This document shows positions 1-7,639 of a stretch of 12,098 nucleotides of DNA, piece after piece. The notes beneath the pieces are model-generated. The model was not told where the DNA came from, did no database searches, and worked only from the letters and a program-made list of their open reading frames with translations. Within the stretch, counting starts at the first letter, position 1, and the number at the start of each line of letters is the position of its first letter. The position numbers were made by a program, and so were the translations under genes. The stretch comes from an uncultured Mollicutes bacterium (GTDB lineage: Bacteria; Bacillota_I; Bacilli_A; RFN20; CAG-826): assembly GCA_945935945.1 (NCBI GenBank), contig CAMESA010000020.1, forward strand, positions 1 to 12,098, read 5' to 3'.

Positions 1-3
1 TTT

Positions 4-1725
4 TTATTCATATTCTACCTCCGAAATACTTTTAATTTTGATTTTAAATGGCAAAGAATTACCATCGTTAAATGAATATTTTGAATTAAAGAATTGGAAA
101 CCAAAATCTTCAATTGAGAAAACTTTTGAATTAGGTGTAAATAATGTTGAATCATTTGCACAACCATCACTTGAAAAAGAATTGTAACCACTTGATTCAA
201 TTAAACGAAGTTCATCAAAAACATCGTAAGAAGCATCAAGTTGATAAGTTGAACTATCTTGACGTGAATTTGAAATTGGCATTAACACAGCTTCGTTTGA
301 TTCAAGATAACTACCATCCCATTCAGGATTATCTTTATCATAAACAAGTTTTGTTCCAGAATCGCCATAATAAACTCTACATTTAAAAATTCTTCCATCG
401 CAATGATAAATTCTTACTCCACTTCTTGTCATAACATCTAAATCTTGTCTAAAGTAGATTTTATCCCCATAAGTATCTTTGTAATTTAATCCATCTGGTG
501 TATATAAATCGATTAATAAATATTCACTAAAAGGATTGAATTCATATTTAAATGGTTCTTCTTTATTATATTTTGAATAACTCTCAACGCTTGTTGAAAT
601 TTCTTGATAATTTGAAGGAATAACAATGACATTATGATCACCTTTGTTTGCTGGAGGTAAAATAATTTCACTACTTCCATAAACAACAAAAGGAGTTACC
701 CAACCAAGAAGCATCTTTGAATAACTATCAAGATCATAAACGTTTTGATCCATCATAGTTAATTTTCCACTTGGTCTATATGTTTGACTATCAGTAGCAT
801 AATAATCATTTAATCCAAGTAAATGACCAGTTTCATGAATAAAAGTATGTGAATCAAGTAATGTTGTTTCATCCCAAACAGGATATTCAACACTTTCAGT
901 ATAGCCATCTGGAATAATTGACTCATATGAGCAATATGAAGTGTACATCATATCAAAACTTGCCCATGAAAATCCTGAAGTTGTTGGAGCATGTAGATTT
1001 GGTGCAGTTGAATAATCCCAACCTGTAAAATTCCAAAATGATGTATTTAATTGATTTGAAATTCCATTTTTTGCAGAAAGTAATGCTTCAGTTGACCAAT
1101 CTAAATGGTCATAAATTAACCAAACACCATCGATTGATCCATCTCCAAGGCCATCAAAGTTGTTATCATAATCTTTGAAGTTGAGATTATATTTTGCTTT
1201 TGCCCATTCTACAGCTTTGTTTAAAATTTGAACAATTGTTCCATTTGTCCCTTGTGTAATATCGTTTGGTCCTTTAATTCCTGCTTCACTAGCATCAAAC
1301 CAATCAGTAACGAGACCTTCAATATTTAGTTTATTAAAACTAGCTTCTTTATAATATTCTTTTACCGACATAAAACCATTCTTTGGATCATTTTCTCCAA
1401 ACATCATGGTTTTAATATCTTCAAGAACTTTATCTGTTTTATATTCTTCGCTTCCAGGAATGTGAACTGGAATAACAAGTAAATTATTAGTTCCAGTTGA
1501 TGGAAAAACGCTTTCATTATTTGATAAAGTGCCACTTAATGTATCATAAGAGTACTTTAAAGAAACATTTTTTGGCGAAATATAACGAGATTTTGGTGAT
1601 GTTTCATCATTTGCTTTAAAAATTCTTACAGTTGCAGTATCAAGTTTAACTGTATTTTTAACTCCACCAGCACAACTAATTAAAGAAAATAAACTTAATG
1701 AGATAAATAATAATTTTTTCTTCAT
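4..1725 (-). CDS. Secreted lipoprotein zinc metalloprotease, M6 (immune inhibitor A)-like
   Basis: 573 residues, complete, ending in TAA. The N-terminus is a lipoprotein signal: basic MKKK, a hydrophobic stretch (about 5-17), then lipobox L15-I16-S17-C18. The mature protein should be lipid-anchored at C18 on the outer face of the membrane. The catalytic signature is H297-E-T-G-H301-L-L-G304-L-N-D307, with E298 as likely base, H297 and H301 as zinc ligands and D307 as possible third ligand by metzincin analogy. A Met-turn candidate (M324-M325-D326) and a following LGW (340-342) match M6 proteases. Residues 185-199 form an Asp-rich, calcium-like loop before an IDGVWLIY strand, also typical of M6. 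Residues 436-443 (GVRIYHCD) resemble the family's conserved G-L-L-I-x-H-x-D strand. C442 and C449 could form a disulfide. An AAAGGAG lies 14 bases before the ATG, rather far. Family assignment is by motif; substrate is unknown. It sits 101 bases after rplQ and is probably transcribed separately. Confidence 0.85.
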   Translation of the reverse strand: MKKKLLFISLSLFSLISCAGGVKNTVKLDTATVRIFKANDETSPKSRYISPKNVSLKYSYDTLSGTLSNNESVFPSTGTNNLLVIPVHIPGSEEYKTDKVLEDIKTMMFGENDPKNGFMSVKEYYKEASFNKLNIEGLVTDWFDASEAGIKGPNDITQGTNGTIVQILNKAVEWAKAKYNLNFKDYDNNFDGLGDGSIDGVWLIYDHLDWSTEALLSAKNGISNQLNTSFWNFTGWDYSTAPNLHAPTTSGFSWASFDMMYTSYCSYESIIPDGYTESVEYPVWDETTLLDSHTFIHETGHLLGLNDYYATDSQTYRPSGKLTMMDQNVYDLDSYSKMLLGWVTPFVVYGSSEIILPPANKGDHNVIVIPSNYQEISTSVESYSKYNKEEPFKYEFNPFSEYLLIDLYTPDGLNYKDTYGDKIYFRQDLDVMTRSGVRIYHCDGRIFKCRVYYGDSGTKLVYDKDNPEWDGSYLESNEAVLMPISNSRQDSSTYQLDASYDVFDELRLIESSGYNSFSSDGCANDSTLFTPNSKVFSIEDFGFQFFNSKYSFNDGNSLPFKIKIKSISEVEYE

Positions 1726-1760
1726 ATCTTTATTATATTCTCCTTTATAAACTATAAATA

Positions 1761-1790
1761 TATATAGATAACTTAAAGGTCCATAGTCAA
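1761..1790 (-). promoter_or_regulatory. Possible sigma-70-type promoter for the M6-like protease gene
   Basis: On the minus strand TTGACT (1790-1785) and TATATA (1766-1761) are separated by 18 bases, which would start transcription near 1754 and leave a leader of about 28 bases containing the AAAGGAG at 1746-1740. The -35 box lies in the loop and 3' arm of the hairpin after rplQ. The region is very AT-rich, so a chance match is quite possible. Confidence 0.35.
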
Positions 1791-1804
1791 AACTATGGAC
1801 CCCT
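1775..1804 (-). terminator. Hairpin after rplQ, probable end of the ribosomal operon
   Basis: Positions 1778-1787 (GGTCCATAGT) and 1792-1801 (ACTATGGACC) are a perfect 10-bp inverted repeat with a 4-base loop. On the minus-strand transcript the stem can extend by two G-U pairs and one A-U pair to 1775 and 1804. It begins 23 bases after the rplQ stop and lies between the operon and the protease gene. The downstream tract is only TTT followed by AAGTTATCT, so it lacks a strong U-run. It may be an inefficient terminator or an RNA-processing or stability hairpin. Confidence 0.6.
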
Positions 1805-1826
1805 CAATTTTTAAACGAAATTAGAA

Positions 1827-2222
1827 TTAGTCAGCAAGAGTGAGAAGTCTCACAGGAGCATTATCACCTTTTCTATTTTCTAATTTATAAATTCTTAAGT
1901 AGCCACCATTACGTGAACTAAATCTTTTTGCTAAATCATCGAATAATTTAGTTAAAGCAACTGGTTGACCTTCAACATTGTAGTTTCTTAAAACTGCAGC
2001 TGCTTGTCTACGTGAATGTAAGTCACCTTTCTTAGCAAGAGTAACGAGGTGATCAAATTGTTTGATAACGTCTTTTACCATGCTTGTTGTAACAGTAACT
2101 TTTTCAAAAAGAACTAATTCAGTAACAAGATTTCTGACTTGTCCTTTTTTCTTTGCAGATGTATAAGGTGTCTTAAATCTTACACCACCTTTACCATGTA
2201 CGTTTTTTCTACCGTATTGCAT
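1827..2222 (-). CDS. rplQ: Large-subunit ribosomal protein bL17
   Basis: 131 residues, structural protein of the 50S subunit near the exit-tunnel region. The family core is clear: VRNLVTELVLFEKVTVTT (29-46), then LAKKGDLHSRRQAA, LFDDLAKRF, RNGGYLRIYKL and RKGDNAP. It follows rpoA after 15 bases, the usual alpha-operon order, and has a good AAGGAGAG before the ATG. The odd part is the N-terminus. About 28 residues precede the VRNL block, roughly 12 more than in Bacillus L17 as I remember it, and they lack the conserved RKLGR motif, having instead a Lys/Gly-rich stretch (GRKNVHGKGGVRFK). No later ATG would give a more standard start. It is the last gene of the operon; a hairpin follows. Confidence 0.96.
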   Translation of the reverse strand: MQYGRKNVHGKGGVRFKTPYTSAKKKGQVRNLVTELVLFEKVTVTTSMVKDVIKQFDHLVTLAKKGDLHSRRQAAAVLRNYNVEGQPVALTKLFDDLAKRFSSRNGGYLRIYKLENRKGDNAPVRLLTLAD

Positions 2223-2237
2223 ATATTATCTCTCTCC

Positions 2238-3215
2238 TTAATCTTCTTTGTTATCTTTGAATGAGAGTCCTCTTTCAATAAGTTTGCTCTTAACTTCAAG
2301 TAAGGATTTCTTACCAAGATTTCTAACTTTCATCATTTCTGTTTCAGTCTTTTGTGTTAATTCACTAACTGTACCGATTCCAGCTCTCTTTAAGCAATTG
2401 TAACTACGGACACTTAAATCTAAGTCTTCAATTGAACCACTAACACTTGTGTCAACAGGTTTTGCTTCAGGATCTTTTTCTAAATCAATTTCACTAAATT
2501 TATCATCAAGTTCTAAGAAGTTTTCAAAATGATATGTAAGGATTTTTGCACTTAATGCAATTGCATCTTGAGGAGCAATTGAACCATTTGTCCAAACTTC
2601 AATTGTTAATTTATCAAATCTTGGATCGTGACCAACACGAGTTTGTTCAACTTTGTAGTTAACACGTGTAACTGGAGAATAGTTACTATCTGTAGCAATT
2701 CCACCACTTACTATATTTAATGACTTATTTTCTTCGCTTGTAGCATAACCTCTACCATTTCTCATGTGAAGAGTCATGTGAAGTTTTCCGCCAGGAGCGA
2801 TGTGAGCAATAACAAGATCTGGGTTAACAACCTCAACACCAGTTGGCATTTCGATATCGCCAGCTCTTAATTCGCCTTCAGTTGCATTAATTGTTGCTTC
2901 GTAATCAGCTTTTGTGATTACATCACTTTTTAAAACTAAATCTTTGAGATTAAGGATGATTTGTGTTAAATCTTCTTCAACACCTTCTAAAGCAGTGAAT
3001 TCATGAACAGCGCCTTCGACTTCAATTGCATAGACGCTAGTACCAGGTAATGATGAAAGAAGAACTCTTCTTAATGCATTGCCAAGTGTCAAGCCGTACC
3101 CTCTTTCAAGTGGTTCGCAAACTACTTTACAATAATTTTCAGAAGTATCAACTACTTTTAATACGTATTTGCACTCTTCAAAAGGGTGAGCAATTTTTAA
3201 TTCATTTTCAGCCAT
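2238..3215 (-). CDS. rpoA: RNA polymerase alpha subunit
   Basis: 325 residues from the ATG at 3215, the normal family length. The alpha N-terminal domain (about 1-240) carries the assembly motif RGYGLTLGNALRRVLLSSLPG-like block at 38-58, and VGHDPRFDKLTIEVWTNGS (194-212). A charged linker (about 241-259) leads to the C-terminal DNA- and activator-binding domain (260-325) with LDLSVRSYNCLKRAGI, where R270 and N273 match the UP-element-binding Arg and Asn, and RNLGKKSL (298-305). The reading frame stays open upstream to an ATG at 3269, but that would overlap rpsK by 31 bases with no family match. AAGGAGG ends 11 bases before the ATG at 3215, so 3215 is preferred. It lies 23 bases after rpsK and 15 before rplQ. 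Confidence 0.97.
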   Translation of the reverse strand: MAENELKIAHPFEECKYVLKVVDTSENYCKVVCEPLERGYGLTLGNALRRVLLSSLPGTSVYAIEVEGAVHEFTALEGVEEDLTQIILNLKDLVLKSDVITKADYEATINATEGELRAGDIEMPTGVEVVNPDLVIAHIAPGGKLHMTLHMRNGRGYATSEENKSLNIVSGGIATDSNYSPVTRVNYKVEQTRVGHDPRFDKLTIEVWTNGSIAPQDAIALSAKILTYHFENFLELDDKFSEIDLEKDPEAKPVDTSVSGSIEDLDLSVRSYNCLKRAGIGTVSELTQKTETEMMKVRNLGKKSLLEVKSKLIERGLSFKDNKED

Positions 3216-3238
3216 TATCTTTTCATCCTCCTTAGATA

Positions 3239-3628
3239 TTAACCGTGTGTTCTTTTTGGTGGACGGCAACCGTTGTGTGGAATTGGAGTTGTATCAACGA
3301 TTGATGTTATTTGAAGACCAGCTTGAGCTAAAGCTCTAACTGCACTTTCTCTACCAGCACCAGGACCTTTGACGTCGACATCAACACTCTTAATACCTTG
3401 CTCAACAGCTGCTTTACCTGCTGCTTCAGCAGCACTTTGAGCTGCAAAAGGAGTAGATTTTTTAGCACCTTTGAATCCTAATACACCACTTGATGACCAA
3501 GCGATTGCATTTCCAGCCTCGTCTGTAATTGTGACGATTGTATTGTTGAAGGTTGCGTGAATGTGAGCGACACCTTTACTAAAAGATCTCTTAATTTTCT
3601 TTTTACGGGTAGTTTGTTTTTTAGCCAT
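3239..3628 (-). CDS. rpsK: Small-subunit ribosomal protein uS11
   Basis: 129 residues, a platform protein of the 30S subunit that lines the mRNA exit region with S7 and S18. Family hallmarks are present end to end: basic N-terminus [69 protein letters not shown] and the C-terminal [18 protein letters not shown]. The tail ends in THG instead of the more usual run of Arg. Length is standard. AGGAGGT precedes the ATG with 8 bases between. It is placed 15 bases after rpsM and before rpoA, with no rpsD between, as in Firmicutes rather than Enterobacteria. Confidence 0.98.
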   Translation of the reverse strand: MAKKQTTRKKKIKRSFSKGVAHIHATFNNTIVTITDEAGNAIAWSSSGVLGFKGAKKSTPFAAQSAAEAAGKAAVEQGIKSVDVDVKGPGAGRESAVRALAQAGLQITSIVDTTPIPHNGCRPPKRTHG

Positions 3629-3643
3629 TTTTTCTACCTCCTA

Positions 3644-4018
3644 TTATTTAACAGCTTCTTTCTTATTAGCGATTGTCTTACGTGGACCTTTTCTAGTTCT
3701 TGCATTAGTCTTTGTTCTTTGACCTCTGACTGGAAGACCTCTTCTATGTCTGATACCACGGTAGCAACCGATTTCTTGAAGACGTTTGATGTTAAGTCCG
3801 ATTTCTCTTCTTAAATCACCTTCAACTTTAAGGTGGGAGATTTCGTTTCTAATTCTTGTAATTTCTTCTTCGCTTAAGTCTTTAACTCTTTTTGAAGGAT
3901 CGACTTTAGCTTTTTCTAAAATTTGTTTACTTGTTGTAAGTCCAATTCCGAAAACGTAAGTTAAGCTGACGACAACAACCTTATCGTTTGGAATATCAAC
4001 ACCGACTATACGTGCCAT
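3644..4018 (-). CDS. rpsM: Small-subunit ribosomal protein uS13
   Basis: 124 residues, a 30S head protein that contacts the P-site tRNA and bridges to the large subunit. It opens with [20 protein letters not shown] and has the helix-two-turn-helix region [14 protein letters not shown] (21-34). The C-terminal rRNA- and tRNA-binding tail (about 87-120) contains [20 protein letters not shown] followed by RTRKGPRKT, fully canonical. It ends with a short KKEAVK tail. AAGGAGAA lies upstream with about 11 bases to the ATG, and rpmJ ends 21 bases before, the standard Firmicutes order infA-rpmJ-rpsM-rpsK. Confidence 0.98.
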   Translation of the reverse strand: MARIVGVDIPNDKVVVVSLTYVFGIGLTTSKQILEKAKVDPSKRVKDLSEEEITRIRNEISHLKVEGDLRREIGLNIKRLQEIGCYRGIRHRRGLPVRGQRTKTNARTRKGPRKTIANKKEAVK

Positions 4019-4039
4019 AATCTTTACAATTCTCCTTAA

Positions 4040-4153
4040 TTAACCTTGTCTTTGTTTGTGCTTAGGATTTGAGCAAATAACCATTAATTTGCCATGTCTT
4101 TTGATAACTTTGCACTTGTCACAAATTGGTTTAACGGATGGTCTAACTTTCAT
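4040..4153 (-). CDS. rpmJ: Large-subunit ribosomal protein bL36, zinc-binding form
   Basis: 37 codons, found by reading the gap between infA and rpsM on the minus strand. The product starts [20 protein letters not shown] and ends in NPKHKQRQG, the exact family length. C11, C14, C27 and H32 form the Cys3-His zinc site, so this is the zinc-dependent (C+) version. AGGAGGT lies 4 bases before the ATG. It is 17 bases after infA and 21 before rpsM, its usual place. In the ribosome it packs into 23S rRNA near the GTPase-associated region. Confidence 0.97.
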   Translation of the reverse strand: MKVRPSVKPICDKCKVIKRHGKLMVICSNPKHKQRQG

Positions 4154-4170
4154 AATTACCTCCTAGTAGA

Positions 4171-4389
4171 CTACTTGTGTCTAAAAACTATTCTGCCATT
4201 GTTTAAATCATAAGGCGATAATTCAACAGTAACCCTATCTCCCGGTAAAATGCGAATGTAATGCATACGGATTTTACCAGAAACAGTGGCATGGATTACT
4301 ACATCATTTTCTAACTTTACTTTAAAGTTACAATTTGGTAAAGCTTCTACAACTACCGCCTCAACGGTTATAACATCTTGTTTTGCCAT
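4171..4389 (-). CDS. infA: Translation initiation factor IF-1
   Basis: 72 residues, the standard length. It is a single OB fold that occupies the 30S A site during initiation. The family line is easily seen: [26 protein letters not shown], then [20 protein letters not shown] and [16 protein letters not shown]. Its ATG immediately follows the map stop codon (TAAATG, no gap), and its GGAAGGA Shine-Dalgarno sits inside the last codons of map, so the two genes are likely translationally coupled. It ends in TAG, one of only two TAG stops in the window. The small KOW-domain gene that stands between map and infA in some Bacilli is absent. Confidence 0.98.
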   Translation of the reverse strand: MAKQDVITVEAVVVEALPNCNFKVKLENDVVIHATVSGKIRMHYIRILPGDRVTVELSPYDLNNGRIVFRHK

Positions 4390-5157
4390 TTAATTTCCTT
4401 CCTCTTCTTTTAAAGTTAAGATTTCATAGCCATTATCAGTCACCGCAACCGTATTTTCATAGTGAGCTGATAGTTTGCCATCTTTAGTTTTAACAGTCCA
4501 TTCATCATCTAGAACGATTAAATCAACCTTTCCCTCATTTACCATAGGTTCAATTGCAATAACCATTCCTTTTTGAAGAACAGGTCCCGTTCCAGGTTTT
4601 CCTACATTTGGAACATAAGGATCTTCATGTACTTTGCATCCAACGCCATGACCAGTGTAATCACTGGTTAATGTGTACCCTTCTTTTTTTGCACACATCT
4701 CAATTGCGTGAGATACATCACCTAGATGGATTCCAGGTTTTACTAATTTAACACCCTCAAAAAATGCATTACGTGTGGTATCAATTAGCTTTTTTGCACT
4801 TGGAGAGATTTCTCCAACTGGAAATGTGCGGCATGCATCAGCGACATAACCTTTTAATGTAGCCATACAATCATAACTTACGATATCTCCTTCTTTTAAA
4901 ATTACTTTTTTAGAAGGAATGCCGTGAATTAAGACGTCGTTTACGCTGATACAAATTGCACCTGGGAATCCTCCATAACCTTTTGCAGAAGGAATTGCTC
5001 CTTTTGAACGAATAAATCTTTCTGCAATTTTATCGAGTTCCCAAGTAGAGATTCCAGGTTTAGTGTGAGATTCTAAAAGATCGAATAATTCAATCAATAT
5101 TTTTCCTGCTTCTTTAATTGAAGCAATCTCACGTTGACTTTTAATAATAATTCCCAT
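4390..5157 (-). CDS. map: Methionine aminopeptidase, type I
   Basis: 255 residues, the short bacterial type Ia form without an N-terminal extension. It removes the initiator Met from new proteins in the cytoplasm when the second residue is small. The two-metal site is complete: D96 (VSYDCMA), D107 (GYVADACRTF), H170 (TGHGVG), E203 (IEPMV) and E234 (HYENTV). Substrate-side H78 (LIHGIP) and H177 are also present. These positions are each one lower than in the E. coli enzyme, so the alignment is nearly gap-free. The C-terminus EEEGN lies over the infA ribosome binding site. It starts 3 bases after adk, with GAAGGA 7 bases before the ATG. Confidence 0.97.
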   Translation of the reverse strand: MGIIIKSQREIASIKEAGKILIELFDLLESHTKPGISTWELDKIAERFIRSKGAIPSAKGYGGFPGAICISVNDVLIHGIPSKKVILKEGDIVSYDCMATLKGYVADACRTFPVGEISPSAKKLIDTTRNAFFEGVKLVKPGIHLGDVSHAIEMCAKKEGYTLTSDYTGHGVGCKVHEDPYVPNVGKPGTGPVLQKGMVIAIEPMVNEGKVDLIVLDDEWTVKTKDGKLSAHYENTVAVTDNGYEILTLKEEEGN

Positions 5158-5160
5158 TAA

Positions 5161-5808
5161 TTAGTCCTTCAACAAGTCATTGACTTTATTAAGAATTTCA
5201 TCAAGAGGTTTATCACCATCAAGATCATTTAATAAATCTAAATCTCTATAAAATTTGATAAGTGGTTCAGTTGACTTATGATATTCATTAAGTCTTTCTT
5301 TTAAGGTTTCTTCATTATCATCTTTTCTTTGATAAAGTTCACCTCCACACAAATCACATACACCTTCAACTTTAGGTTGTAAAGTTTTTATATGAAATGG
5401 TGCGCCACATTTCTTACAAACACGTCTCCCTGATATTCTTTCAACAAGAATTGATTCAGGGACGACAATGTTTAAGACATGATTAACTGGTCTATCAATT
5501 TCTTTTCCGATTTCTTCAAGTGCTCTAGCTTGTTCTAAAGTACGTGGGAAACCATCAAGAAGATAGCCATTTGCACAATCAGGATTTGATAATCTTTCTT
5601 TAACAAGTCCTATTGTAACATCGTCTGGTACAAGTAAGCCTTTAGAAATATATTCATTAGCGAGCTTTCCTAAACTAGTACCGTTTTTAATAGCTTCTCT
5701 AAACATATCTCCAGTAGAAATATGTGGAATTTTATAAAAACTTGAAATACGTTTTGCGTTTGTTCCTTTTCCAGCTCCAGGTGGGCCCATTAATATAATA
5801 TTTTTCAT
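5161..5808 (-). CDS. adk: Adenylate kinase, long form with zinc lid
   Basis: 215 residues. It interconverts ATP + AMP and 2 ADP in the cytoplasm. The P-loop GPPGAGKGT is at 8-16, the AMP-binding region with STGDMFR at 31-37, and the Walker B-like LLDGFPRT at 83-90. The LID (about 125-162) carries C131, C134, C151 and C154, a four-Cys zinc site of the Gram-positive type. It starts 9 bases after the secY stop and in the same frame as secY. The best Shine-Dalgarno, GGAGGT within the secY Ile-Gly-Gly codons, is 15 bases upstream of the ATG, longer than for its neighbours. No other in-frame start exists between the secY stop and this ATG. Confidence 0.97.
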   Translation of the reverse strand: MKNIILMGPPGAGKGTNAKRISSFYKIPHISTGDMFREAIKNGTSLGKLANEYISKGLLVPDDVTIGLVKERLSNPDCANGYLLDGFPRTLEQARALEEIGKEIDRPVNHVLNIVVPESILVERISGRRVCKKCGAPFHIKTLQPKVEGVCDLCGGELYQRKDDNEETLKERLNEYHKSTEPLIKFYRDLDLLNDLDGDKPLDEILNKVNDLLKD

Positions 5809-5817
5809 AAAGACAGT

Positions 5818-7164
5818 TTACATACCTCCGATTACTTCATCATAACTCTTACCAGCAATTAAACCATTGATTTGGTTATTAAGTTCGAGGGCAACACCAA
5901 CAACGATGATGAGACCTGTACCGCCAAGTGCAAGGCTTGAGTCATTACCAAATACACCACTTAAAGTTAAAATGACAGGAAGTGCACTAATAAATGTTAA
6001 TGAACAAGCACCAATTAGTGTAATTCTGTTTAAAACTCTACGGACGTATTTTTCGGTTTCAATACCTGGACGAATTCCAGGAATGTAGCTTCCATTTTTT
6101 TGGAAGTTTTCAGCAAGTTGAGTAGGATTGATTTGAAGATTCGCATAGAAGAATGTAAATGTGAAGACAAGTATCATGTAGATAAATAATCCCCATGGAA
6201 TCATAACTCCACCTGTATCAACAAGTTGATTGTATTGGAATATCTTTAGCCATTCAGCATTTGCTGCATCGCTTGAAATGAAAGATGCAATAACACTTGG
6301 TGCCATTAAGATACTACTAGCAAAAATGACAGGGATAACTCCAGCGCTATTTACTTTAATAGGAAGGAAACTAGCTTTTGAAATTTTTTCACTTCCTCCA
6401 CTACGTGTCGCATGTTGAACTGGTAATTTACGTTTACTTAATTCAATAAAGATAACGAACGCAATAATTAAAATAAATGAAAGTATGTAAAGTATAAACT
6501 GGAATACGCCTTTTGTTGCTTCAATGTTTCCATGATTCCAACTTTGAAGTACCCATTTTTGGAACGCAGTACTCATTTGGTTTGGAAGAGAGCATACAAT
6601 ACCTGCAAAAATTATAACTGAAATACCATTACCAATACCTTTTGTTGTGATTTGGTCGCCAAGCCACATAACAAGCATAGCTCCAGCAACCATAATCGTA
6701 ACAATATAAGCATAAGAGAGGAAATTCTCTTCAAGTGTAAATGTGATCCAAGAAGTATTCTTAGCAGTTTGGATAATACCATAAGCTTGAACAGCAGCAA
6801 GCATTAAAGTTAAATAACGAGTTGCCATTTCAATCTTACGTCTTCCATATTGACCTTGTCTATTTAACTCGGTCAATGCTGGAAGAACATCCATACTAAG
6901 GAGTTGGATAATAATTTGTGATGTAATGTATGGGGAAACACCGAGGGCAAAAATTGAAAAGTTCTGTAATGCTCCTCCACCAAGCAAATTCATTAATGCT
7001 AATACATTGTTTGAATTACTTTGTAGTTGATTTGAGAATTCACTTGCGTCAATTCCAGGAGTTGGAATAGCACAACCGATTCTAAAAACAAATAAAATCA
7101 TTACCGTAAAAAAGATACGGTTAAGGACTTCTTTGTTATTAAAAATTTCAATAAACTTCTTCAT
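5818..7164 (-). CDS. secY: Protein translocase channel subunit SecY
   Basis: 448 residues, about ten membrane segments, forming with SecE and SecG the channel for export and membrane insertion of proteins. TM1 is at about 17-35. The plug and TM2 region (61-90) includes GVSPYITSQIIIQLL. Other conserved blocks are GDQITTKGIGNGIS (169-182), PIKVNSAGVIPVIFA (268-282), NPTQLAENFQKNGSYIPGIRPG (346-367, the key cytoplasmic loop for SecA and ribosome contact) and the last TM at about 410-426. The C-terminal tail is unusual: it ends in AGKSYDEVIGGM and lacks the basic Arg/Lys-rich tail common in Bacilli. It follows rplO after 31 bases with a weak TAAGG before the ATG, the largest gap before rplQ. Confidence 0.97.
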   Translation of the reverse strand: MKKFIEIFNNKEVLNRIFFTVMILFVFRIGCAIPTPGIDASEFSNQLQSNSNNVLALMNLLGGGALQNFSIFALGVSPYITSQIIIQLLSMDVLPALTELNRQGQYGRRKIEMATRYLTLMLAAVQAYGIIQTAKNTSWITFTLEENFLSYAYIVTIMVAGAMLVMWLGDQITTKGIGNGISVIIFAGIVCSLPNQMSTAFQKWVLQSWNHGNIEATKGVFQFILYILSFILIIAFVIFIELSKRKLPVQHATRSGGSEKISKASFLPIKVNSAGVIPVIFASSILMAPSVIASFISSDAANAEWLKIFQYNQLVDTGGVMIPWGLFIYMILVFTFTFFYANLQINPTQLAENFQKNGSYIPGIRPGIETEKYVRRVLNRITLIGACSLTFISALPVILTLSGVFGNDSSLALGGTGLIIVVGVALELNNQINGLIAGKSYDEVIGGM

Positions 7165-7195
7165 GTTTTGCCTTAGTAAAATTTATACCTATATA

Positions 7196-7639
7196 TTATT
7201 TACTAATTTCAGCTTTAGCGCCACATTTTTCGATCTTTTCAGATGCGGAATTTGAAATTTTATCTGCGACGATTGTAACTTTCTTAGTTAATTCACCATT
7301 ACCTAAGACTTTTAAACCATCATATTCTTTTTGGATAAGACCTTTTTCAAAAAGTGATGTCATTGAAACTGTATCACCATCGTTAAAATATTTTTCAATT
7401 GTAGCTAGATTGATGATTGCGTATTCTTTATGACCAAAGTTTTTAAAACCTCTTTTTGGTAAACGTCTATAAAGTGGTAATTGTCCACCTTCGAATCCAA
7501 GTCTGACGCCACCGCCAGATCTTGAATTTTGACCTTTGTTTCCGCTTCCACCATTTTTGCCAAGTCCACTTCCAAGGCCTCTGCAGCGTCTAATTTTAGT
7601 TTTTCTGCTTCCTTCAGTAGGTTTGAGATTATTTAACAT
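7196..7639 (-). CDS. rplO: Large-subunit ribosomal protein uL15
   Basis: 147 residues, an early-assembly protein of the 50S subunit. The extended Gly/Arg-rich N-terminal half carries the signature: [60 protein letters not shown] and PKRGFKN. The globular C-terminal part (about 75-147) contains the usual LFEKGLI and [23 protein letters not shown] lies 8 bases before the ATG, inside rpsE. The first 11 bases overlap the end of rpsE in another frame, which implies translational coupling. rpmD (L30), which normally lies just before it, is missing. Confidence 0.98.
   Translation of the reverse strand: MLNNLKPTEGSRKTKIRRCRGLGSGLGKNGGSGNKGQNSRSGGGVRLGFEGGQLPLYRRLPKRGFKNFGHKEYAIINLATIEKYFNDGDTVSMTSLFEKGLIQKEYDGLKVLGNGELTKKVTIVADKISNSASEKIEKCGAKAEISK

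Noticed and set aside
3215..3226. Tiny reading frame ATG-AAA-AGA-TAA overlapping the rpoA start as TAATG
   Set aside because: Its ATG touches the AGGAGG directly, too close for initiation; most likely a chance pattern.
3216..3269. Upstream in-frame ATG that would lengthen RpoA by 18 residues
   Set aside because: The extra residues overlap the end of rpsK, have no family match, and AAGGAGG is placed for the ATG at 3215.
7165..7195. Possible internal promoter or terminator in the rplO-secY gap
   Set aside because: AT-rich with TATA-like text but no paired boxes at good spacing and no hairpin.
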